Assembly (NCBI GenBank): GCA_012295275.1
Contig: CM022675.1
Location: 12,792,753-12,855,252, forward strand
Source of the DNA: Chrysomallon squamiferum
Taxonomy: Eukaryota; Mollusca; Gastropoda; Neomphalida; Peltospiridae
Direction of reading: 5' to 3'
DNA: 62,500 nucleotides
Positions within the stretch are counted from its first letter, which is position 1. The number at the start of each line of letters is the position of its first letter. The position numbers were made by a program, and so were the translations under genes. The notes under the pieces were generated by a model. That model saw only the letters and a list, made by a program, of their open reading frames with translations, did not search any database and was not told the DNA's origin. This document shows, piece after piece, positions 12,426 through 23,170 of the stretch.

Positions 12426-13031
12426 CACGTGCACAAAATGACACGCAACGGGTTACAGTTCTTCAGTTACAGCGCTGACCTAATTAGGATTGATCATTTA
12501 TTTCACAATGTTCTATCCCGTTCTAGACAATGCTCCAGTGATAGGTTATCAAATTATTTGTTTGGCGTTTTTCTCTATATGGAAAGATGCTGATAAATAA
12601 TACCTTCCAGCAAACAGAATATATCAATAATAAAAAAATAAAAATAAATGTGGAAAAACAAAAATCCCCAGAATGACAAATCAATACATCATACGTATAT
12701 TACTGTTAACCTTTACGATTAAAATATAAACTCGTTAATATTGATTTATTTTTAATTTATTTTCTGTTTCGATTTCAAAAATGACAAAACAACAATAATG
12801 AAATACAATGAAAAATCCCCAAAAAAACTAAAACAATGATAGTTAAAACAAACACTATATAACTCGTACAATTGTATTTCATAGTATAAAAAAGTATACA
12901 GAATGTTTGTAAACAGTATTTTTTTTTCTTTTTTGAATGATAAAACTAATTAAGCCATAATGAACAACACAGTATATTTTTTGTGTTGATATAACTGAAG
13001 ATTTCAAGAAATAGCTTGATGTTATCAAGAA

Positions 13032-13037
<6 letters not shown>

Positions 13038-13127
<90 letters not shown>
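13038..13127. repeat. (TC)45 homopurine/homopyrimidine tract
   Basis: Ninety uninterrupted bases of TC, a perfect mirror repeat of the type that can form H-DNA triplexes. Confidence 0.98.
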
Positions 13128-13130
<3 letters not shown>

Positions 13131-13965
13131 TTTATAAAATAATTTTTTAAGAACAATTTTGTTTCATACTGTTAATCTAGAAACCAAATTTTTATTTTCT
13201 GTTCAATTTAATTATATCTGATTATAAACTCTTAATGCAATAAAATGCATTATATATATAAAATAATAATTTAGTAATTTACCCATATGATTCCATTATA
13301 ACAGTTGTATTACATTAATTTAATTATTATGTCTGTGTATAAAACAATTTGTAAAGATTTAAAGTTATTATCAAAAATGACAATAATAAGATAGTAACAA
13401 CAACAACAATAATAATAATAAAAAAATTATGATGTTAACAGTTGTTCTAAATATTACAAATTTAAAAATCATATAAAGGTTTTAACAGAAATAAATGGAG
13501 GTTGCAAATCAATTGCACAAAAAAGTTTTTGGTGTATAAATCATATATGTTTTTATAAGAAATGTTAATTAAAAAAGGTTTTGAAGAATGATGGACAATG
13601 GATGTTAATATTTTACTATATTAAATTGTTTATGTATCTCAAAGATAGAAAGTCAGTTTAAATGTTTCTAACATCAATAACAGATGTAGCTATTTAGTTT
13701 AAATGAGTAAATGTGTTTTACTGTATGTTTTTAACTGTAACTTCAGTTCTGTGTGAATTTTTGTACAATGATAAAAGATAAAAATATTATTCAAAGTTTC
13801 TGCATGTTTAACAATATTTCCACATGTTAATATGATTTGACATTTAAAAATAATATTCTACAGAATTAATGGGTTTCAGGATACATGTACCTTTAATGTT
13901 TCATTGCATTAATGTATAGTGTTTTATAGGAATCATTCTGAATATATTATATATATGTATTAATT

Positions 13966-14005
<40 letters not shown>

Positions 14006-14061
14006 TATTGTTGATTTTGTTAACATTTTTATTTAGTTTCATTGAAAGTTTTAGAGTATTA

Positions 14062-14250
14062 TGTGTATCAAAATTTCAGTATATTAATGATTCCAAATTT
14101 CATAACATTATGTTTCAAAATTTCAGTCCTTTTTTCAAAATTTCAGTACATTATGTTTCAAAATTTCGGTATATTGTGTTTCAAAGCTTCAGTAAATCAT
14201 ACATGTTTCAGTGCATAAACAAATTTCAGTGTTTCTGTACATTAATATCT
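14062..14250. repeat. Short tandem repeat array in the presumed ACADL 3' UTR
   Basis: The word TTTCAAAATTTCAG, usually followed by TAYATTATG, recurs about six times with decay, starting near 14066. It lies just downstream of the ACADL stop on the minus strand. Confidence 0.8.
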
Positions 14251-14315
14251 TTTCTGTGCAAAAATACATCACACTGTTTCAGCTCCACTGAAGTGTTTCA
14301 AAGACGCAGTATGTT

Positions 14316-14496
14316 TCACTTGTCGGAAACGATGTCTCTCGATATAAGTTCTTTCATTATTTCACTGCTTCCTCCAAATATTGGCTGCACTCGGGCATCC
14401 ACAAACGCCTTGGCAATAGGATACTCCCACATGTAGCCCCACCCCCCGTGTAACTGCAGACACTGGGTGGCAATCCTTTGCTGCATTTCAGATATC
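14316..14496 (-). CDS. ACADL: ACADL exon 9 (stop)
   Basis: It encodes ISEMQQRIATQCLQLHGGWG to LISRDIVSDK, then TGA at 14316-14318. G414 replaces the Glu that is catalytic in MCAD/SCAD. Confidence 0.96.
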
Positions 14497-17122
14497 CTGA
14501 AATTAAAAGAGAAAAAATGAACAAGTTATCTTGGATGAAACAGATTTGTTTAAGCTTATATTTCTTTTAAAAAAATACTCATAAATATATGCAAGCTATA
14601 TTTTCTCCACAAATCTATTCATAAGTTAATAATAACTAAAAGAAAATATAGATGCAGATTATTATTAATTTTAATGAATATATTCTTAAGTTACTTTTTA
14701 TTAAAGCAATAAATACATCTAGGTTATATTTTATTTTAAAATATGGGCAGATTATCTTTTTGTGGAACCAAAAATGCACTAAAGTATCATTTTCTTATAA
14801 AGAAATACAACAGCTATTTAAAAAAAAAAAATTATTTTTTTTATATAGAAAAAATTTCTAAAGGGACCTAATTTAGAAAAAGAAACAAAACAATTACAAT
14901 GTGAAATTACAAAGGCCCATAACTTTTCAGGAAACTGATACAGATTTGTAGGAATGAACAAGCAAAATTATCTGTCTTGGTTAATATCAGAAGTAGAACA
15001 TAATTCAACAATAATTTTTATAATAACTTACAAATGTTGATGAAGTGAGACACAAATTCTGCCTGAGGTTTACAAGAATCATTAGATCTCCAGGAACACA
15101 TTCCAGCACCCATGGACCCATATAAACATGCTTGAATCAACCATACAAATATAGCCAACATGCAAAACAAATGCACACACACATACACAGGCAAGTACGC
15201 ATGCAGTAGAAATACATTCATATCTACATACTTGCATGCTTGCACATACATTCACGCACACTCAGAAAGAAAGCATTTTTTTTTCAGAAAACCTCTTTGT
15301 GCCTACATGTAAGAATTTTAAATCTAGTTTGCCTATTAAAATCTTATTGTTTTCAAAGGCAGCCTATCTGTAACAGCAACACTTGTTATACTGAAAAACT
15401 ACTGGAGGTAAGAGCTGCCTGGAAAACCAGGGTATGAAAGAACAAATTTGACAGATGTGACATACCACAGTTTGGCAATGGACGCAGTAGAAGCGTCCAG
15501 TTTTTTCTCATTGTGCAGCTCAAGACACCGGTCAATAAAAGCTCGGCCAACAGCAATGTCCGCTTTCATCTCTGCCATTTTGTGTCTGATAACCTGAAAT
15601 TAAAAAACAAAAAATTAAATAATACTTACAAGATGGAATGTTTCATTTAATGATACACTCAGCACTCTTTTTAATCTATGTTATTATACTTCTGATTAAA
15701 CTTTAGGGCTGAGAGTAAAACTGAAGCCACTAATGTCATCCAACTGGCTCCTCATTCATGATATGCAACAAGAGGTCTTCTATTTCAGCCTTCCCATAGA
15801 CAGGAAAGAACATTTTATGGATTTTTTTTTGTAAAGCAGAGCAGATGTGATGCCTTTCTTGGTTCAGAATAGTTCAAACTGGTTTCCATTTCATACACAG
15901 ATTTAAGGAAGAACAGAGTAAGTCGTTACAAAATTACATTAATAATTAAAAAAGGAAATCACACACACACACACACAAACAAAGTCAGGCCTCTATGCAT
16001 TCTCTGAAACTTTTTATTTATCATCTGTAATAGTATTCAATTTATTGAATAAATATTTCAGTTATTTTCACTGACCAATAGCAAGAATTTTTTTATAAAT
16101 TTTCTAACAAACATATACTAAACAAAATAAGCCTTTGACAAGACTTGATCCTATGAAACATGAATCCACAGATCAGTACTATTACCTACTTTAATCACTT
16201 AATCACACACTACCTCATTATTTGTTATCATTCATTCTTTTGACTTCAGCAATAATCTTAAGATAATCTTGCTCTCTGCAGAATGTAAAAAGTTTTATCT
16301 ATTTATCTATATCTACATATCAGATTGTAACAAAACTTCTGTCTTGTAAGGATCAATAAAACATTTATTCTTTTGACTTCAGCAATAATCTTAAGATAAT
16401 CTTGCTCTCTGCAGAATGTAAAAAGTTTTATCTATTTATCTATATCTACATATCAGATTGTAACAAAACTTCTGTCTTGTAAGGATCAGTAAAACATGAC
16501 TTCTGATATATTTAACTGTCAGTATTGTCACAATACTTCTCTCTGACCTCATTCCATCTGTCAGTGAACTTTTTAAAGCCACATTCATAAAATTCTTAAG
16601 TTTTAACAATATTTTTAGTTAAAAAAAGGGACAGAATTTTCATTACAACCTGATTTTATAAACATATTATTTCGTATTTATAATAAATTTTTGAGGAAAT
16701 GTACCTGTAGATTTGAAAGTGTTTTGCCAAAGGCTTTCCTCTGCTTTATGTAGCTGCGAGTCTCTTCAAACATCCACTCACAGTTGCTGATTCCCATCGC
16801 TGCAATGATGAGTCGCTCCTGAGGTAGTTCCTGCATCAAGTAATAAAAACCCTTGTTTTCTTCCCCAAGCAGAGCATCTTTAGGAAGTCGGACATCTTCA
16901 AAAAACAATTCTGCTGTGTCCTGATAAATATAAAATATTATTTTAAGATTTTTTTTTCTTTCTTAAATATGCAAAATAAAAGTATGTTCATTTTTTATGT
17001 TTTAATGTTCGAGATAAAAGAATATTTTGAAAACATATATAGTTATCAAGTCTAAATATTCTCATTAATTATTCACCTTGCTCTATTATATTTACAAGAG
17101 AGTTGTTTTCCCCTGCTAACTT

Positions 17123-17154
<32 letters not shown>

Positions 17155-19137
17155 ATTAAAAAAAAAAAATTTAATAATATAAATATTCCATACTGCTCAA
17201 GGGAGATAATCTTTAATGTCATTGTTACTCGGGATTATTAATATTTTTTATTAACTCATTCCTTTCAAATTTATAAAATAATCATAAAAAATAATGACCA
17301 TAATAAAAAATATGATAATCATAATGATAACACAACTGATAACATAAATGAAAATAATGATAAAATTAACCTGAGCTTTGAGTCCTATTTTTTCTAATTT
17401 TTTTCCCTTTATAAAACCAGGCATTCCTTCCTCGACTAGAAACAAACTAATTCCATGAGCTGCTTTTTTAGCATCAGTGTTGGTAACAGCAACAACAATG
17501 ACAACATCAGCCATGTAGCCATTAGTGATAAATACTTTGCTGCCATTTAAAATGTAATCAGAACCATCTTTTTTGGCGTTTGTTCTAACACCCTGAAGAT
17601 CACTGAAAAATTAAATTAAAGGATATTAAAAAAAAAAAAAAAACAAGTAAACAAACCAAAAAAAAAGTACTTGTAACAACTATTTATTTTACAATGTGTT
17701 GTAATGTTTTTAAAAATTATTTTCATTATTTGTTATCATTCTTTCTTTTGACTTCAGCAATAATCTTAAGATAACCTTGTTCTCTGCAGAATGAAAAAAG
17801 ATGCAGCTCCTGGAAAAGACCTTTAAATTAAAATACAACAGAAGCTCCTTCTCACCTTCCTGCTCCTGGCTCTGTCATGGCAATGGCTCCTATGCAGGTA
17901 CCAGCAGTCATCCTTGGAATAAACTTCTCCACTTGTTCTTTGGTGCCGTAGTTGGAGATGTAAGGCATCACGATGTCAGAGTGAAGTGGAAAACCACAGC
18001 CTGAGAAAGGCCCATGTGATCTGTAAGCAACAATAACAAGCATGGCTGCTATTACTTTGATAAGCAAACATGAAATCAATCCAGCAGGAGTTAAAAACAA
18101 ATAATAATAAATATATAAAAATTAAAATTATTTAAATAAACTGTAAACATCAATACTTTATGACCATTAGATCAGTGGACATCAAAAAAGGCAAAGACAA
18201 TTAAACAAAGGTATAAAAAGATTACTGAAATATTAGAGAACTGCCACAGCAAAAACATGGGAAGAAAAGATGATGCTAAGAGGACATCACTGTAAGACAT
18301 TCAGTAAAGCATTGTAAAATCAGAAGATAAAAAGAGAGAAAAGATGGCCATAAAATCAATCAAAAGAGAACTACAAAATCAGCATCATAAAGTGACTATA
18401 AAAATCAAGTAATCAATGATAAAAAAAATAAAATAAAATAAAACCCCTCAAAAAAACCAACAAACTAGGATCAATATCAGAGATTCAATAGGACTACAAG
18501 ATCAGAAAACAAATGAACAAAATAAGAGATCACTATCATATTAAAAGATAAAAAAAGACTGCAGATTTATCAGACAACATCACAACTACAAAATGAAAAT
18601 GTCCAATAGACTGTGGACTATAAAATCAAAGACTCAGAAAGCAATGGAATCTGTGAATCAGAGGGCTGTATAATCAAAGTTACTAGGTAAGAAAGATATT
18701 TATCTGAAAACTGAGAATCAATTGCAAATGGACTCCAAAATGAAGATAACAAATCCGAAGACTACAAGAGGATTATGCTGTCAGAGTATTGAAAGAAAAT
18801 TAACCCCAAATTTATATAAACTTAAAGAATCACAATACTGCATTTATAAGAAGCTGTGAACAAAGTTCTGTTGTGTTTAAGTGTGTGGGTCACATATCTA
18901 GAACGCAAACTAGTGATATTCAAAAATACTAACTGTTCTTCCCAAGTTACGGCTGCTGACAAAATGTCTGCTCCAATTCCTCCATGTTCAGCAGGAGTTT
19001 GAATTCCCAGAATGCCATTGGTTCCTGCCTTCTCCCATACCTGAAAAAAAAAAAAAAACCAGTGATATTTTCCTTTTAAAGATGAATCTCACTAATAAAT
19101 TTATAGCAATACAATTTTTTTTAACAAATGGAATAAA

Positions 19138-19168
<31 letters not shown>

Positions 19169-21461
19169 AATTTAATTTTAGATAAAATAAAATTCATATT
19201 CTAACGAGCAATAATAAATATTAAAAATCCAGAAAACTAAAATACACTATGATAATAACAAACAATAAATAAATTCACTATAAGAATAAGAAAGAAAAAA
19301 AAAAAAAAGAGTTGCTCATTTTATACACACTTTAATATTAACAGAGATAATTTAATAAACTTTATCTAAAATGAATATCCTAAGTGACAAAAAGTACATG
19401 ACTGAATCAAAAATTCATTAATCCTAATATTACTACTTTTACAATTTAGATTTTCTCACACCTGACTCAGGTATCATGACAACATGTCACAGGTTACTGT
19501 ACCAATGCAACACACTTCAGTTATTACATGATGATCTTATTTTTAATTTGCAGGAATTTAATTATTTTATGAAATTAATAAATGTAAAGTAATCACACCT
19601 CTCTGCTAACTTGGCCATCCTTTTCCCATCTGAATTAAAAAAAATAAAAATAAAAATAAAAATAAATAAAATAAAATAAAATAAAATGCCAGGTAGATAT
19701 GAATTAAATACTGTTATTAGAATTATTGAAATAAGTACAGGGAAGTATTTTCATCATCTAAATAAAATCTAAATAATATTAAAACAACTGGAATTTTAGT
19801 ATCTAAATAAAAGGCAAAACATTAACAAAAACTAGGTAATTTTACTATTGAAACAACTGGAATTTTAACATCTAAATAAAAGGTCAAATACTAATAAAAT
19901 ACTGGTAATACAAACAACTGAAATACATCAGCTGTATAAAAAGAACATTTTAATCATAAAAATGTTACTGATTTATATATTTAAATTAGAGAAATAACTG
20001 AAGGCATCACTAACTAACTGTCTGATCAATTCTTTATTCTAGCCTGTGTAACAAAGGACATGGTATGTACTAACCAATCTATGGGATGGTGCATATAAAA
20101 GTTAACTTTTTGCTAATCAGAAAGAATGAAGTGGCTGGTCTTTATATATATATATATATATATATATCTATGTTGCCAAATAACCATATAACCATAAATA
20201 TATGTTTAGTACAATATCAAAATACATTTCAAGGTTTTTTCCATCTGAATATCACAGGTTAAAAATTTAAATAAAAAATATGTAATATAATACTAACATC
20301 TGAGTAACATAAAACAATTGTACTTTACTCACATAAATAAAAAAAGGTAAATTTTAATTTAAAATGCTCTCAACATATCAGATAACCCAGAATAACTGAC
20401 ATAAAGCTGTCTTTTTGTCATCTAAACACTGAATTTCATCTGCTCTGTGATACATAATAATGATTGACAAATACTGAAGAAACTGCACACAAAAGCTGAA
20501 CTAAAGAATTACCACCATGAACATAAAGTGCACATAATGTGGCTTCTTTTGTTACTTAATATTTTGTTGTTCTATAATTTGTTCCATAGATTTTAAGGAG
20601 AAAAACTTACTTAGCATGGTAAGGAGCCACCTCCTCTTGAAAAAATCTCCTAACTGTTTGTCGGAATATGTCATGTTCTTCAGAAAATATTTGTCTTGTA
20701 CCAATATCAATCAAACTAGATGACTGACAAGGTTCTTTTCTGAAAATGCTGTCATCTCTGAAAATAATAATAATAATAATAATAAAATAAATATATCTAT
20801 AGTTGGAAGTAATAGGCTTTTCATAGACAGTATGCTCTGGTATGAAAGAAGATTAGTTTAGTGGTTTCATCATATCATCATATGTCCAAGGCAGAATAAA
20901 ATACAAATGCTTCCCATAAACTCTGTGTATGTATATATATATATAAACTTGGAATAAACAATTTCTAAACAAATTTTGACTATGCAGAAGTCTTTAGCTT
21001 TGAGGCTAGTGTTCAGGGGAAAGGAATGTCTGGTTACAATACCAATTTCTCATTCCAACAAGGGCCCACTTTTGGTTTTATCCATGAGTATAATGTTATG
21101 TGTCTTTCTGAAGGTGGGAAGGCCAACACAGTATAAATGGCAAAAAAATAGTATATTGCAGCAATTTCATTCAAATGTTAATCAAATGAATCTGATATTA
21201 AATGATGTGCAGACAACACATAATAACAAAAAAGAAACGAACTTTGGACCCGATACCGGTTACCGGGCTAGTTGTTAAGACTACAGTACAATACATTGAC
21301 AACACTGACAGCATAAATACAATATTCTCTTTAAAGTGACATATGGAAATAAGTAAATAAATAATTTACGCAGTACTGCTGTATGATGCGCATCGTAGAC
21401 AACGCCGAAGTACATTAGTTGCAAGCAAACGAACATTGCCGACAGAAGTCAGTGCGCTCAT
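14316..21461 (-). CDS. ACADL: Long-chain acyl-CoA dehydrogenase, mitochondrial (complete, 9 exons)
   Basis: Spliced CDS of 1299 nt, 432 aa (human 430 aa). The flavoenzyme oxidises long-chain acyl-CoA to trans-2-enoyl-CoA in mitochondria and passes electrons to ETF. Residues 1-31 form a mitochondrial targeting peptide: basic, Ser/Thr-rich, no acidic residue. The ACAD N-terminal helical domain follows, then the FAD/substrate motif MTEPGAGSD (about 174-182), the middle beta domain (ILNGSKVFITNG), and the C-terminal helical domain with LPQERL, RKAFGKT and LQLHGGWGYMWEYPIAKA. The LCAD-type catalytic Glu is E293 in PQER; the C-terminal position used by MCAD/SCAD is Gly414 (FGGSSE), as expected for LCAD. 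It ends IVSDK (human IVFDK). All nine exon phases agree. It is head to head with the GPATCH8-like gene. Confidence 0.96.
14497..15465. other. ACADL intron 8
   Basis: AT-rich, about 970 bp; nothing recognised. Short ORFs here lack any family signal. Confidence 0.6.
15466..15593 (-). CDS. ACADL: ACADL exon 8
   Basis: It encodes VIRHKMAEMKADIAVGRAFI to ASIAKLW. Human has VQHKLAELKTHICVTRAFVD. Acceptor TTTCAG, donor GTATG. Confidence 0.95.
15594..16704. other. ACADL intron 7
   Basis: About 1.1 kb. Its main feature is the 133-bp tandem duplication at 16234-16499. Confidence 0.7.
16234..16499. repeat. 133-bp tandem duplication in an ACADL intron
   Basis: Copy 1 (16234-16366) and copy 2 (16367-16499) differ at only a few bases. 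They start ATTCTTTTGACTTCAGCAAT and include TCTGTCTTGTAAGGATCA near the end. Confidence 0.95.
16705..16920 (-). CDS. ACADL: ACADL exon 7 (catalytic Glu)
   Basis: It encodes 72 residues, DTAELFFEDVRLPKDALLGE to KTLSNLQ. It carries LPQERL, whose Glu (E293) is the LCAD catalytic base, and RKAFGKT. Both boundaries are in phase 0. Confidence 0.96.
17371..17602 (-). CDS. ACADL: ACADL exon 6
   Basis: It encodes DLQGVRTNAKKDGSDYILNG to LEKIGLKAQ, the middle beta-barrel domain. Acceptor TTTTTCAG, donor GTTAAT; ends in phase 0. Confidence 0.95.
17722..17800. repeat. Third, partial copy of the 133-bp repeat
   Basis: CATTATTTGTTATCATTC, then TTTTGACTTCAGCAATAATC to CTCTGCAGAATG, matches 16216-16291 with few changes. 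It lies in the next ACADL intron. Confidence 0.9.
17856..18020 (-). CDS. ACADL: ACADL exon 5
   Basis: It encodes SHGPFSGCGFPLHSDIVMPY to AIAMTEPGAG, the FAD-contacting loop. The donor GTGAG follows AG, which the next exon completes to Ser of GSD. Confidence 0.95.
18021..18933. repeat. ACADL intron 4 with a degenerate A-rich repeat array
   Basis: From about 18310 to 18780 a word like GACTAYAAAATCAAAGA recurs about ten times (for example near 18370, 18393, 18494, 18590, 18616, 18667, 18730, 18763) at irregular spacing. It looks like a decayed minisatellite. Confidence 0.6.
18934..19040 (-). CDS. ACADL: ACADL exon 4
   Basis: It encodes VWEKAGTNGILGIQTPAEHG to AAVTWEEQ. The donor is GTTAGT after GAACA. 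The more obvious nearby GTATTT would break the frame, while GTTAGT gives CA|A (Gln) and a gap-free match to the family. Confidence 0.9.
19599..19629 (-). CDS. ACADL: ACADL exon 3, a 31-nt microexon
   Basis: Acceptor AATTCAG, donor GTGTGA. Exon 2 leaves AA and this exon starts with A, giving Lys, then WEKDGQVSRE. The family has WEKAGEVSRE here, so the exon is required although it is very short. Confidence 0.92.
19782..19945. repeat. 69-bp minisatellite, about 2.5 copies
   Basis: Units start AAACAACTGGAATTTTA at 19782 and 19851, with a decayed third from 19912. The shared interior is ATCTAAATAAAAGG. Confidence 0.85.
20041..20238 (+). mobile_element. Mollusc SINE, 3' part, plus strand
   Basis: In order: ACATGGTATGTACTA, GGGATGGTGCATATAAAAG, TTGCTAATCAGAAAGAATGA, AGTGGCTGG, a (TA)n insertion, then CCATATAACCATAAATA and an AAAATACATTTC tail. 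This order matches the widespread gastropod/bivalve SINE I know. It lies in ACADL intron 2 against the gene's direction. Confidence 0.85.
20611..20757 (-). CDS. ACADL: ACADL exon 2
   Basis: Acceptor TTTTCAG, donor GTAAG. It encodes DDSIFRKEPC to FFQEEVAPYHA, including FSEEHDIFRQTVRRFFQEEV, which matches human FSSEHDIFRKSVRKFFQEEV closely. Confidence 0.95.
20758..21369. other. ACADL intron 1
   Basis: About 600 bp. A plus-strand 100-codon ORF at 20976-21278 has no recognisable family and no expected splice context, so I do not call it a gene. Confidence 0.5.
21370..21461 (-). CDS. ACADL: ACADL exon 1 (start, targeting peptide)
   Basis: ATG at 21461 opens MSALTSVGNVRLLATNVLRR and on to CASYSST; the donor GTAAAT follows at 21364-21369. 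The last two bases (GC) are completed by exon 2 to Ala. The leader has five Arg and no Asp or Glu. Confidence 0.9.
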
Positions 21462-22671
21462 CTTTACTTAGCTTGTTTTCCCAAACTAACGTTAACCTTC
21501 GGCGGACTTTGGACTAGGCCCCTTTAGGGTGACTCGTATGTTTTGAAGAAAAACAAAACAAAAACAGGACCGGATATAATTATTAAAAGGATTGCGGAAA
21601 GAATAAATGATATAATAAAATTCTTTATAAAGTTATTATTTTGTTGTTTCATTATAATATCTTCGCAGCTGGAATCGTTTGACGTCATCGCATATGCTGC
21701 CGCCTATGCATTTTTTTCTCACATCAGAAGAATCTTTAGAGAAAAACTATTGTATGCGATGGCGTCACAATTACAGAAAAATGGCAGCTCCAGAAATGTA
21801 CTCTTTTGTTGTTATACTTCATTCTTTAGATGGTAGTGAAAAATTAGAAAATAATAATAATAATAATAAATTAAGAAAGTCAATAAATATATGAATGAGA
21901 TAACAAACAATAAAAATAAAATGAATGAATGGATAAATAAATAAACAAATAAATGGATAATGATGATGATGATAATAAAAATAATGAATTTTAAAAATTA
22001 CATACGTAAGAGATAATTATGTACATATTACATATGCAGAAATATTTGCACAGATTTCGTGATAATATGAAGGTTATTCAAATAATAATAAATTAATTAT
22101 TATAATAACTATGTCGATGTAGAAAATAAATGCATTAATAATAATTAGTATGAGGAGGATAATAATGATGATATAATAAAAATTAAAAATAATAAAATAA
22201 ATCAAAACCCATAATTTAAATTTATTTATCATAATAATAACTTGAGCCAGCTTTTGAATGCTTAATTATACCTTTTCCCCATTTTTTTTTTTTAAAAAGT
22301 ATATTAAAACATTAAATAAATAAATAAATAAATAATAATAACTTGTATTTTTGTTAATAGTTTGTTATTGTATTAAATTTCAGGATGCAGAATGAAGGAT
22401 CTGCCATCGCCGAATCTTCAAAGACCATTTTACCATAAATACAGCCACATACCCCCAACCCATACATACATACACATACCCAGTAACACAGACATATACA
22501 CATATACAAACCTCTGCATACACGCACACAAAGAACTGTAGATAATACATAACGTGATCAGAATTTACCTGATGGGACCCTCGAGACGTCATCTGAATAT
22601 TAATTTTATTATTTTTGCTCTGTTTCAGTGTTTGTACAAAAAAAATAAAAATAAAAATAAAAAAATAATAA

Positions 22672-22718
<47 letters not shown>

Positions 22719-23122
22719 TAATTATATATATATAAGCAAAAAAAAATTTAAAATATATACTTATTATATATAAATTATAGATTAACCACAGAACCGATTA
22801 TTTAACTTTTAATTAAGCTATAGCTATTTTAATGTGACAAATAATCGTGAACAGTGCATCCAAACAAAGTGCTAAATTATTTCTTTATAAAATAATTTAG
22901 TTTATTTATTTATTTAATTAAATTCGGTATTATTATAAAATAAATATATATTTTTATGCCAATTCAAAATGAAATGCAATGTGCAATGCAAAATGAAATA
23001 AAAATATAAATAAATACACATCCTGAAACGAGCCTCATTATTAGAAGCCTAATCGCTTTACGGAATGTGCCGATGTTTATTCGTTGAATATATAACTAGA
23101 CCTGTTCATTCTCGTAAAAAAC
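21462..23122. promoter_or_regulatory. Head-to-head promoter region of ACADL and the GPATCH8-like gene
   Basis: 1.66 kb between the two start codons. It holds a full palindromic CRE, TGACGTCA (21680-21687), about 220 bp upstream of the ACADL ATG, a second GACGTCA near 22590, and an (AAT)n tract at 22677-22714. CpG is locally higher at both ends. Whether the promoters are shared is an inference from geometry. Confidence 0.5.
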
Positions 23123-23170
23123 ATGGCGTCCAAAAGAGAGATGGAAAGGCGAAAATTGAAGTTGATTGCG
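23123..23170 (+). CDS. GPATCH8-like exon 1 (candidate start)
   Basis: AAAAACATGGCG starts MASKREMERRKLKLIA, ending at a strong donor GCG|GTAAGA in phase 0. No acceptor-like sequence lies just upstream, which fits a first exon. The residues faintly resemble the basic helix after the zinc finger in ZNF804A (ASKSRKDERKQEKAL). Membership in this gene rests on phase and position only. Confidence 0.6.

Larger units (their letters stand above)
9151..14315. other. Intergenic: repeats between KANSL1 and ACADL
   Basis: About 5 kb without a credible coding exon. It contains dinucleotide and trinucleotide microsatellites, two tRNA-derived SINE fragments (10.0-10.5 kb), one mollusc SINE fragment (12.3 kb), a 90-bp (TC)n tract and the presumed ACADL 3' UTR at its right end. 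Confidence 0.7.

Noticed and set aside
14008-14436. Plus-strand 142-codon ORF
   Set aside because: It covers the ACADL last exon antisense and the repeat in its 3' UTR; the peptide only reflects the TTTCAG repeat.
20976-21278. Plus-strand 100-codon ORF as a gene
   Set aside because: It lies in ACADL intron 1 antisense, with no family signal; part of it looks like degraded repeat.
21543-21836. Plus-strand 97-codon ORF upstream of ACADL
   Set aside because: No recognisable domain and AT-biased content; it overlaps the likely promoter with the CRE.
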